Positions 40,996 through 48,265 of a stretch of DNA of 64,000 nt are shown piece by piece (the first letter of the stretch is position 1; every line of letters begins with the position of its first letter). The notes under the pieces are model-generated. The model made no database searches. It was not told where the DNA came from and saw only the letters and a program-made list of their open reading frames with translations. This DNA comes from Paenibacillaceae bacterium GAS479 (GTDB taxonomy: Bacteria; Bacillota; Bacilli; Paenibacillales; Paenibacillaceae), in the NCBI GenBank assembly GCA_900105225.1, contig LT629764.1, positions 3,554,501 to 3,618,500 on the forward strand. Direction: 5' to 3'. A program made the position numbers and the translations under genes.

Positions 40996-41835
40996 ATGTC
41001 GAACCGTTCTTTAGCTAATCGCCGGCTGACACTGCCTGGAGGCACCGATCTGGCATATCGTGATAATGGAAGAGGTACCGGCGAGAGTTCTGGACACGAG
41101 CTGACACTCGTTCTGCTCCATGGCTTTTGCGGCAGTTCGGCCTATTGGGAAGGGCTGCTGCCGCTCCTTGAGCCGCGCTACCGGATCATCACGGCGGATC
41201 TCCGCGGCCATGGCAACTCTTCAGGAGCGGGAGATCGTGTGCTTCAAATGGAGCAGTTGGCTGATGATATTGCGGAGCTGATTTCGGCTATCGAGGGGGA
41301 CAATATTGTATTGCTCGGGCATTCCATGGGTGGTTATGCTGCGCTTGCTCTAGCGGAAAAGTACCCTGATCTGCTTTCCGGACTCGGTCTGATTCACTCA
41401 ACGCCAATGCCGGACAGCCCCGAGGCGCAGGAAGGACGCGAAAAAGCTGCTGCTGCCCTGGCGAACAACGGCATCGTGCCGTTTGTTAACGGCCTTGTGC
41501 CAAAGCTGTTCGCTCCATCCAACCTAGAATCCGATCTTGTGGCCCGCGCCAAAGAAATCGGCTACGGGACTGCGGCAGCGGATGCCGCTGCAGCCGCGCT
41601 TGGCATGAAGCAACGTCCAGACCGCAGCTCGGTATTGGAATCGCTGCAGATTCCGCTGCTGCTCGTGGCGGGCAGCGAGGATGCGGTTATTCCTCCGGCT
41701 AAGGTATTTGCGGCCCAAGGCAGCCGGACTCGGACCGAAGTGTTGGAAGGTGCCGGTCATATGAGTATGATGGAACAGCCAGAGAAGCTGGCTTCCTTGC
41801 TGGAGGAATGGCTGAAGACAGAGCTGAATGTTTGA
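40996..41835 (+). CDS. Alpha/beta-fold hydrolase
   Basis: 279 residues; GGAAAGGATG before the ATG. Triad: nucleophile in L-L-G-H-S-M-G-G-Y-A (about residue 112), Asp in V-A-G-S-E-D-A-V-I (about 225), His in E-G-A-G-H-M-S-M-M (about 255). V-L-L-H-G-F-C-G-S-S-A-Y-W provides the oxyanion hole. The closest look is to esterases and MenH/BioH-like small hydrolases; substrate unknown. No signal peptide. Confidence 0.87.
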   Translation: MSNRSLANRRLTLPGGTDLAYRDNGRGTGESSGHELTLVLLHGFCGSSAYWEGLLPLLEPRYRIITADLRGHGNSSGAGDRVLQMEQLADDIAELISAIEGDNIVLLGHSMGGYAALALAEKYPDLLSGLGLIHSTPMPDSPEAQEGREKAAAALANNGIVPFVNGLVPKLFAPSNLESDLVARAKEIGYGTAAADAAAAALGMKQRPDRSSVLESLQIPLLLVAGSEDAVIPPAKVFAAQGSRTRTEVLEGAGHMSMMEQPEKLASLLEEWLKTELNV

Positions 41836-41877
41836 TTGAGACGATAGGGACAGACAGCATGAAGAGGAGGAATAGAC

Positions 41878-42507
41878 TTGTTCCAGCGGGATTATTTCAT
41901 GCGTATGATCGAGCAGATGGCTCAGGTGTCGGGCTCGCTTCTTGGACTCAGGAAGACCGGCAAGCAAGAAGAGGCGCTGCAGGTTATCGAGGAGCTGCTG
42001 GATAAGCATTTTCGAATGAATGCCCGCCTGCTGCGAAGTCTGTCCGAAGAGGACCTGATCCGCATGATGTCAAGATCCGGGGAGCCGGACACAGCGATGC
42101 TTCATGCGCTTGCCCTGTTGTTTAAGGAAGAAGCCGATTTACTGGGTGATCTGGGACGGGAGGCAGCAGCTTTTCAATCCAGGCTAAAATCACTACATCT
42201 GCTACTGCGCATCTCCTCGCTGGGAGCGGAGCCGAATCCGGATGACACGGCTGAGGAGCAGCTTCGCATGCTCTTGCCATATGAGCTTCCAACCGCTACG
42301 AAGCGGCTCGTCGCTGGCTGGCGGGAAGAGCAGGGCAAGTACGCTCAAGCGGAGGATCTCTGGTACGAGCTGCAGGATGACGGGCAATTGCAGCCCGGCG
42401 AGCTCGATGAATTTTACAATCGCCTTTTGCCTCTATCGGATGAAGCATTGGAGCGCGGTGGATTGAGCCGCAGTGAGCTATCAACCTATATATTTACGCA
42501 GCAATAG
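41878..42507 (+). CDS. DUF6483-like helical protein, 209 aa
   Basis: TTG start 8 nt after GAGGAGG. The N terminus F-Q-R-D-Y-F-M-R-M-I-E-Q-M-A-Q-V-S-G-S-L-L-G-L-R-K is typical of a Firmicute family of helical-repeat proteins. The body looks TPR-like (E-E-A-L-Q-V-I-E-E-L-L-D, A-Q-A-E-D-L-W-Y-E-L). No enzymatic motif. Function unknown. It lies between a hydrolase and a methyltransferase on the same strand, perhaps one transcription unit up to the hairpin at 42513. Confidence 0.7.
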   Translation: MFQRDYFMRMIEQMAQVSGSLLGLRKTGKQEEALQVIEELLDKHFRMNARLLRSLSEEDLIRMMSRSGEPDTAMLHALALLFKEEADLLGDLGREAAAFQSRLKSLHLLLRISSLGAEPNPDDTAEEQLRMLLPYELPTATKRLVAGWREEQGKYAQAEDLWYELQDDGQLQPGELDEFYNRLLPLSDEALERGGLSRSELSTYIFTQQ

Positions 42508-42512
42508 TGACG

Positions 42513-42544
42513 AGGCCCCAAGCCGCACAATCGGCATGGGGCCT
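42513..42544 (+). terminator. Hairpin between the helical protein and methyltransferase genes
   Basis: AGGCCCCA - 16 nt - TGGGGCCT without a T-tract; a weak terminator or attenuator. Confidence 0.4.
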
Positions 42545-42580
42545 TGCTTGCTGCAAAACAAGGAAAGGGGCAAGTCAGAT

Positions 42581-43783
42581 ATGGCACAGGAACAATGGGA
42601 ACAGGCTCTGGCGGATGCCGTCGGACAGGGAAGCTTGCTGCAGGCGACCTTCAGCGGACCGAAGAGTGCGCAGGATGAGCTGCCGCCGCGTACGATCGTG
42701 CGTCCGGTGCAGTTGAAGTCAGGGCTGCATTATCAATTCGAGCTGCATTATAAAACGAAGGTTTTGCATGAAAATGTGAACCCGGAGGAAGCGGCCGGCC
42801 GGATGGCTGGGCTGCTGAAGGCAGGATATCGGCAGGCGCTAGTCAAAACTGTGGAATCTGATCTGCAGATTCTACTGAACAAAAAAGGCAAAGCTGCGCT
42901 ACTGCGCAAGCCGCCTACAAGCAAACCTCAGGATGGGGTAGCGACGCATAATCGCAACAAAAAGCGACTGCTTGATGGGGCGGAGGCACCGCCTTTTTTT
43001 CTGGAGCTTGGTATTTTGACCAAGGATGGCAAGGTAAAGGCGGATAAGCAGGACAAGTACCGTCAAATCAACCGCTTCCTGGAAATGGTGAATGATGTGG
43101 CGGGGGAGCTGCCGACAGACAGAGAGATTACGATTGTCGATTTCGGCTGCGGCAAGTCGTATCTAACGTTTGCGCTCTACCATTTTCTAGCGATTGAGCA
43201 GAAGCGGGAAATTCGTGTGATCGGCCTCGATTTGAAAGAGGATGTTATTGCGCTTTGCTCGGGGCTGGCGGGCAGGCTCGGTTATGATAAGCTGAGCTTC
43301 CAGGTCGGTGACATCGGTCAATTCGGCGGACTGGACAAGGCCGATATGGTCGTGACGCTGCATGCCTGCGATACGGCGACTGATGCGGCACTAGCCAAGG
43401 CGGTTGGTTGGGATGCATCGGTTATCCTGTCGGTTCCCTGTTGCCAGCATGAGGCGTTCCGGCAAATTCGGAATGAGGCGCTGTCGCCGCTGTTGAGCCA
43501 TGGTTTGCTCAAGGAAAGGTTCGCTGCGTTGGCTACCGATGCAGCACGTGCAGCGCTGCTGGAGAGTGTTGGCTACAAAACTGGGATGCTAGAGTTTATC
43601 GATCCGGAGCATACCCCCAAAAATCTGCTCATCCGCGCTGTCCGCAGACAGGGCAGAGGCGCTGCCTCTGAGCACCAGCAGCAAAAATGGCTGGACTATG
43701 TTCGCTACCGGGACTCGCTCGGCCTAGATCCTTCCTTTGAAAGAATGCTCGTTGCAGCGGGTCGACTGCCAGCTCAGAATTAG
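42581..43783 (+). CDS. Class I SAM-dependent methyltransferase
   Basis: 400 residues; the ATG at 42581 follows GGAAAGGGG. The N-terminal ~140 residues form a separate alpha/beta domain (L-K-S-G-L-H-Y-Q-F-E-L-H-Y-K-T-K). The Rossmann methyltransferase part has motif I I-V-D-F-G-C-G-K-S-Y-L-T-F-A-L (about residue 185), acidic loop V-I-G-L-D-L-K-E-D, and V-T-L-H-A-C-D-T-A-T-D-A-A-L. The S-V-P-C-C-Q-H-E element groups it with RNA- or protein-modifying relatives (Methyltransf_32 type). Substrate unknown. Confidence 0.82.
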   Translation: MAQEQWEQALADAVGQGSLLQATFSGPKSAQDELPPRTIVRPVQLKSGLHYQFELHYKTKVLHENVNPEEAAGRMAGLLKAGYRQALVKTVESDLQILLNKKGKAALLRKPPTSKPQDGVATHNRNKKRLLDGAEAPPFFLELGILTKDGKVKADKQDKYRQINRFLEMVNDVAGELPTDREITIVDFGCGKSYLTFALYHFLAIEQKREIRVIGLDLKEDVIALCSGLAGRLGYDKLSFQVGDIGQFGGLDKADMVVTLHACDTATDAALAKAVGWDASVILSVPCCQHEAFRQIRNEALSPLLSHGLLKERFAALATDAARAALLESVGYKTGMLEFIDPEHTPKNLLIRAVRRQGRGAASEHQQQKWLDYVRYRDSLGLDPSFERMLVAAGRLPAQN

Positions 43784-43831
43784 TCCCACCTAAAAGCTGG
43801 AAATTTATCCTTATCCAGAGCCCAATCCCTG

Positions 43832-43860
43832 CTGTCATTGCTTACAGCCTATGCTATAAT
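43832..43860 (+). promoter_or_regulatory. Sigma-A promoter of the c-di-GMP module
   Basis: CTGTCA, 17-nt spacer, TATAAT with an extended TGC before it. The expected start of transcription (about 43867) is only a few nt before the assigned ATG. Confidence 0.6.
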
Positions 43861-43872
43861 GGAAGACAATGG

Positions 43873-45591
43873 ATGTTGCAGGGATGGGTGAAGGGCTTGG
43901 AATCATGGATTTGGATTGATTTCAGTTTGTTTGTCTTCATGCTCGGCCTATTCTTTTATGTTTTTATTCATAATCCAATAACACGCCTTCATAAGGTGTA
44001 TTTGTTGTTTCATTTTTTTATGCTCTTATGGCCCGCATCTCAATTTTTGATCTATACGACGGATAGGGTTTCCTCGCAGTTGTTTTTCTTTTCAATTTCC
44101 TTCGCCGCCTTGTCGCTGCAAGGCTTCGGCTGGCTGATCTTCATCTATTTCCTTACTGGTCGCTCCTATCTGCTTACGCGCCGAACATGGCTGCTGCTGG
44201 CCGTTCCGACTGTGCTGCTCGCTATGCTTATATTGGCGAATCCCTACCATCTATTCGTCAGCTCCGAGTTTGGAGTCGCTGTAGATCGTGAATTCGGTCC
44301 TCTCTTCTGGATCATGTTCAGCCAGTTGTTTGTCTGTTGTATTCTATCGATAACTTGCATCATTCGGGCTATGCTGGAAGGAACGACGCCACGCCACCGT
44401 AATCAGGTCAGCATGGCGCTTAAAGGACTGCTTGTTTTTCTGTTGTTCGGCTGGATTGATCTGCTTCTCAACGTTGTATTCGATGCGCGTTTCCCCGATA
44501 TTTCGGGTATTACTTCGATGGGTTTGGCTATGTCAGCTCTTTATTTCTGTATTTCTATCCATCGTTACCGTGTCTTTGACATTTTGCGGATTGCACAGCA
44601 GGATATTGCCAACTCCACTCCGGCAGGATTGATGGTGCTTGATGCCGAAGGTACAGTGCTGGAAGGGAATCGGTCGCTGCAGTCGTATTTATCCGTTAAG
44701 AGCGGTGATCGTTTTGACATAGGGGCGTATCTAAGCTCGTTGAAAGTTTTACCGTCGGAGTTAGAAGCTTTTTTGCGCCGATATAACTCGATTGTGCCAG
44801 AGCGAGTTGTCCAGGAGATTCGGCTAGAGCCTACAGATAGTCCTTTCGGTGGCTCTGCTCGCCATGTTCAGATGGATGCGTCTCCTATATTAACATCGGA
44901 CAAGGAGTTGCTAGGCAGAGTTATCACGTTCCAGGATATAACGGAAATCCGGCATCTTGTAGAAGAGAAGCATCGCCAAAACGAAATTCTTCAGCTGCGC
45001 AACCGCGAGCTGGTGCAAATTCAAGAGGAACTGTTCAACGCTAATCTCAAGCTGGAGGAGCTGGCCACGACAGATAGTCTGACCGGCTGTTATAATAGGC
45101 GTTTTCTTATGCAGCGCCTGGAGCAAGAGGTGGTGGCGAATATGCGCTACCGAATTCCGTACGCGATTATTCTTTTCGACATAGACCGCTTCAAAGGGAT
45201 CAACGACAGTTATGGCCATCTGATCGGAGACGAAGTTCTATTGGCAACTGCCGATGCGGTTAAAGGCATGCTGCGCCGTTCCGATGTGCTGGCGAGGTAT
45301 GGCGGTGAGGAATTTACCATATATCTACCGCATACGAACCGGGTTCAAGCCGAACTGCTTGCCGAGCGCCTCAAACAGGGCGTGGAATCGAATCAGGTTG
45401 CAACCGGTACGCCGGGACTGTCTCTTTCGATTACAATCAGCTTAGGCGTGTTGTCCGTAGAAAATCAGAGCCCTCTCGGAATCAAAGACCCCAAGGCCTA
45501 TTTGCGAGAGTTGTTTCAAGAAGCGGATACGGCCCTGTACGAGGCCAAAAACAATGGCCGCAACTGCATTGTCGGCCGAATACGGGCTTGA
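43873..45591 (+). CDS. Membrane diguanylate cyclase (7TM sensor - PAS - GGDEF)
   Basis: 572 residues. Seven hydrophobic helices (about 12-235, the histidine-kinase N-terminal 7TM type) are followed by a PAS-like segment (P-A-G-L-M-V-L-D-A-E-G-T-V-L-E-G-N-R), a short coiled coil (E-E-K-H-R-Q-N-E-I-L-Q-L-R-N-R-E-L) and a GGDEF domain (about 400-570). The active site is A-R-Y-G-G-E-E-F (about 474), and the inhibitory I-site R-R-S-D lies five residues before it, so synthase activity and product inhibition are both expected. It makes c-di-GMP; HD-GYP and PilZ genes follow. The start codon is uncertain because the promoter lies so close. Confidence 0.88.
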   Translation: MLQGWVKGLESWIWIDFSLFVFMLGLFFYVFIHNPITRLHKVYLLFHFFMLLWPASQFLIYTTDRVSSQLFFFSISFAALSLQGFGWLIFIYFLTGRSYLLTRRTWLLLAVPTVLLAMLILANPYHLFVSSEFGVAVDREFGPLFWIMFSQLFVCCILSITCIIRAMLEGTTPRHRNQVSMALKGLLVFLLFGWIDLLLNVVFDARFPDISGITSMGLAMSALYFCISIHRYRVFDILRIAQQDIANSTPAGLMVLDAEGTVLEGNRSLQSYLSVKSGDRFDIGAYLSSLKVLPSELEAFLRRYNSIVPERVVQEIRLEPTDSPFGGSARHVQMDASPILTSDKELLGRVITFQDITEIRHLVEEKHRQNEILQLRNRELVQIQEELFNANLKLEELATTDSLTGCYNRRFLMQRLEQEVVANMRYRIPYAIILFDIDRFKGINDSYGHLIGDEVLLATADAVKGMLRRSDVLARYGGEEFTIYLPHTNRVQAELLAERLKQGVESNQVATGTPGLSLSITISLGVLSVENQSPLGIKDPKAYLRELFQEADTALYEAKNNGRNCIVGRIRA

Positions 45592-45747
45592 TTCCCGAAT
45601 AGGGACATTGGACCCCCTCAAATGCATGACAAATCTCCGAACCATTTGATAGAATAGAACCAAATATTGCACATTCAGCTCATCATAGGAGCAGGCATAA
45701 TCAGGCCTGCGCCTTCGGGGCTGTACGAAGAAATTGGAGCCCAAGTA

Positions 45748-46830
45748 ATGAGAAAAGTACAGTTGAACCGGATCAATCCCGGCGAGAAGCTGGCAAGGCC
45801 GATATTTCGCGAGGATGGAAATGTACTCTTAGGTGCTGGAATGCCTCTCAGCGAACGGTTCATCCAGCGGCTGCAGGATCTTGGCATCGATAGTGTTTAC
45901 ATCGAGGATGCGCTTACAGATGGCATTGAGCCAAATGAAACTCTGCGTGAAGATACGAGGAAAAAAGCTGCCGAGGCTATCCATAAGCTGATGGCGACGC
46001 AAATGGACCATCCAGGAACCAAAGGCAGAGCAGCGCTTCCGGAGATGGGTAGAACTTTCCGGGCTGTTTTCAATGAGATTTTGAACGATGTCATGACACG
46101 TAAAGATGTATTTGCGGGACTCAGCCAGATGCACACCCATGATTCGTATCTATTCCATCATTCAGTTAATGTGGCGGTGCTGGCTGGCATTATTGGCATC
46201 GCCAAGGGTTACAATCGCAATCAGCTTGAGGATCTCGGTATGGGAGCGATGTTGTTCGACATCGGTATGACCAGGGTGCCACGCGAGCTTCTTAACAAAA
46301 AGGGACCCTATACCATGCAGGAGAGGGAGATCATGCAGCGGCATACGACGGATGGCTACGATCTGCTGCGGAAACAGCATGATTTATCGCTTTTGTCCGC
46401 CCATTGTGCGCTGCAGCATCACGAAAGATATGATGGAAGCGGTTATCCGCGCGGTATTCGCCAGAATGAGATTCATGAATACGCACAAATTGTAGCGATT
46501 GCGGATGTTTTCGACGCGCTGACTTCGTCCCGGCCGTACCGCAAGCGGTATACGCCATCGGAAGCAATTGAATTTATGTTCGCGGCAGGGAACACTTATT
46601 TCGATTTGGAGCTTGTACGGTTATTCTGCAGTCATATTTCTATGTATCCGGTATCGACCAGCGTCGTGCTAAGTTCCGGGCAGGTCGGTGTAGTTGCCCG
46701 CAATTTTCAGGTCGCTGTTCATCGCCCTGTGGTGCGGGTTATCCGCGAGGCGGACGGGACCGTACCTGCGGAGCCCTACGAGCTGGATCTGCGGGACAAG
46801 CTGCATCTGACGATTATCCGCGAAGTTTAG
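45748..46830 (+). CDS. HD-GYP-domain protein with altered HD signature
   Basis: 360 residues; the ATG at 45748 lies 8 nt after TTGGAG. The N-terminal ~100 residues have the DUF3391-like pattern I-N-P-G-E-K-L-A-R-P-I. The HD-GYP core (about 140-310) has H-H-S-V-N-V-A-V-L-A, L-F-D-I-G-M (about F170-D171), M-Q-R-H-T-T-D-G-Y-D-L-L, Q-H-H-E-R-Y-D-G-S-G-Y-P-R-G and D-V-F-D-A-L-T-S-S-R-P-Y. The canonical H-D-I-G-K is changed to F-D-I-G-M, removing one metal ligand, while the GYP segment is intact. It may be a weak c-di-GMP phosphodiesterase or a binding protein. Confidence 0.87.
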   Translation: MRKVQLNRINPGEKLARPIFREDGNVLLGAGMPLSERFIQRLQDLGIDSVYIEDALTDGIEPNETLREDTRKKAAEAIHKLMATQMDHPGTKGRAALPEMGRTFRAVFNEILNDVMTRKDVFAGLSQMHTHDSYLFHHSVNVAVLAGIIGIAKGYNRNQLEDLGMGAMLFDIGMTRVPRELLNKKGPYTMQEREIMQRHTTDGYDLLRKQHDLSLLSAHCALQHHERYDGSGYPRGIRQNEIHEYAQIVAIADVFDALTSSRPYRKRYTPSEAIEFMFAAGNTYFDLELVRLFCSHISMYPVSTSVVLSSGQVGVVARNFQVAVHRPVVRVIREADGTVPAEPYELDLRDKLHLTIIREV

Positions 46831-46861
46831 CAAGGTTAATACGGATTGGGGAGGACAAACA

Positions 46862-47758
46862 ATGATGCAGCCTGATTCATCGTCTGCGGCTCAAGAAACA
46901 GAGAGTAAGCTGGCCGTTCATCCGGAAGACGGAATCGAGACAACACTTATTCCTGCACTGCTTCTGGGCAGTCGGGCATTTGTGGAGCAACAGCAGCTTT
47001 CCGCTAACGGCACACTTACGTTGCTCGAAGGAGATCTGATCGAAATAGAGGTTGAATCGCCTGACCGATTCCGCTTAGGGGACTCGATCTGGCTGACCGT
47101 GAATTCCCCATCCGGCAGTTATCGAATGTCGACACGAGTCATCGGACGCAGGCCGAAATCACTGGCTCTGCTGTTCCCTTACGAGAGATTCCGCCTAATG
47201 GACGAGAAGAGGGTGCACCCCCGTGTGGAGGTCAATTGCGCGGGAAGATTGGTACTAGAGGATGATAAGCTTAAGAACGATCCAAGCCGGGCCGATCTAC
47301 TCCGCTATCGCTGGTCCGATGAACTCCGTCACGAAGGTTTGGATGAGGTGCTGCTGCAGAAGCTGGTTAAGCTGATGGATGAGGAGGATCTCCACGTTCT
47401 TGAGGAGGAGGATCGTACTCGCCGTGAGAAAGCTGCACGTGCCGAGATTATCGTGTCCAACATTAGCCTTGAGGGCGTAGGCTTCCGCGCTACCGGTGGT
47501 ATGGAACTGAATTGCCACGGAACGATTGGCGCAGTGCTTGATCTTGGCTTCGAACTGACCTGCACGCTAGAAATTTTATGGCGTCAGGATGCCGGCGGCA
47601 TTCTCAGCTACGGAGCGCGCATGAGTGATTTGACCGTCGAGGGGGCGCGTCAGCTGCGGGCTTTTGTGCTGCATGAGCAGATGAAGCAGTACTATCAGGC
47701 CCGTCGCAGCCATGCTGCAGACGGTAGTATGGCAGAGAGTGACGAGCCGAGTCACTAG
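46862..47758 (+). CDS. PilZ-domain c-di-GMP receptor
   Basis: 298 residues. The N-terminal part resembles a YcgR-type beta domain (L-T-L-L-E-G-D-L-I-E-I-E-V-E-S-P-D-R-F-R-L-G-D). The PilZ domain carries the c-di-GMP binding residues R-V-H-P-R (about 119) and N-I-S-L-E-G-V-G-F (about 200), separated by an unusually long charged insertion (about 135-195). It follows the HD-GYP gene by 31 nt and probably belongs to the same transcript. The output could be motility or exopolysaccharide control; no flagellar gene is near. Confidence 0.85.
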   Translation: MMQPDSSSAAQETESKLAVHPEDGIETTLIPALLLGSRAFVEQQQLSANGTLTLLEGDLIEIEVESPDRFRLGDSIWLTVNSPSGSYRMSTRVIGRRPKSLALLFPYERFRLMDEKRVHPRVEVNCAGRLVLEDDKLKNDPSRADLLRYRWSDELRHEGLDEVLLQKLVKLMDEEDLHVLEEEDRTRREKAARAEIIVSNISLEGVGFRATGGMELNCHGTIGAVLDLGFELTCTLEILWRQDAGGILSYGARMSDLTVEGARQLRAFVLHEQMKQYYQARRSHAADGSMAESDEPSH

Positions 47759-47804
47759 CTTTATTAAGCTGCCTACTTGCGCGTAAGAAATTTAGTACTC
47801 CATA

Positions 47805-47848
47805 GGGGTCGTCCCTGCGTCATTTAACGATGACGCAGGGACGGCCCC
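47805..47848. repeat. Interspersed GGGG-CGTCCC hairpin, copy 2
   Basis: GGGGTCGTCCCTGCGTCAT - TTAACG - ATGACGCAGGGACGGCCCC with one mismatch. The flank GCCAATACCATATA (47866-47879) corresponds to the flank of copy 1. It may terminate the c-di-GMP operon. Confidence 0.75.
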
Positions 47849-47859
47849 TTCATTATTTA

Positions 47860-48180
47860 AGCAAGCCAATACCATATAAGCGGCGGCTAGGCTATTGGCG
47901 CTGTATTGTTTTTGAATCTGCGGCGCTTTGAGCTTCGTTTGTGCATCAAGTAAAGCGCGGGGGTAGCGTAACGGAACTGAGAAGCCTTATTTCGACCAAA
48001 TGGAGGGTTTTCCAAGTGTAACGAAACTGAGAGACGCTATTGAGAGAGATTCAGAGCACAATCATCAATTTTGACTTAAATAACGCTTCTCAGTTCCGCT
48101 AGATGATTTGTAGCCTGTTTTGAGGCGAAATAAGCTCTCTCAGTTCCGCTAGCACTTGTAGGGACGAGCTGAGGCGTCCA
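47860..48180. repeat. Gene-free stretch of dispersed repeat words
   Basis: Contains several versions of a CTCAGTTCCGCTA / GGAACTGAGAG word on both strands (near 47961, 48026, 48090, 48138) and TTGTAGCCTGTTTTGAGGCG (48107-48126), the latter shared with 32499-32518. No gene is recognised. Confidence 0.6.
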
Positions 48181-48265
48181 CCATTCTGCTGTCTAAGCTA
48201 AGCCGATTGCGGCAAAGCTTTTATCATCAGAGCCGTAAGCGGATACAAGAGCTGCCGGTGCAGGG

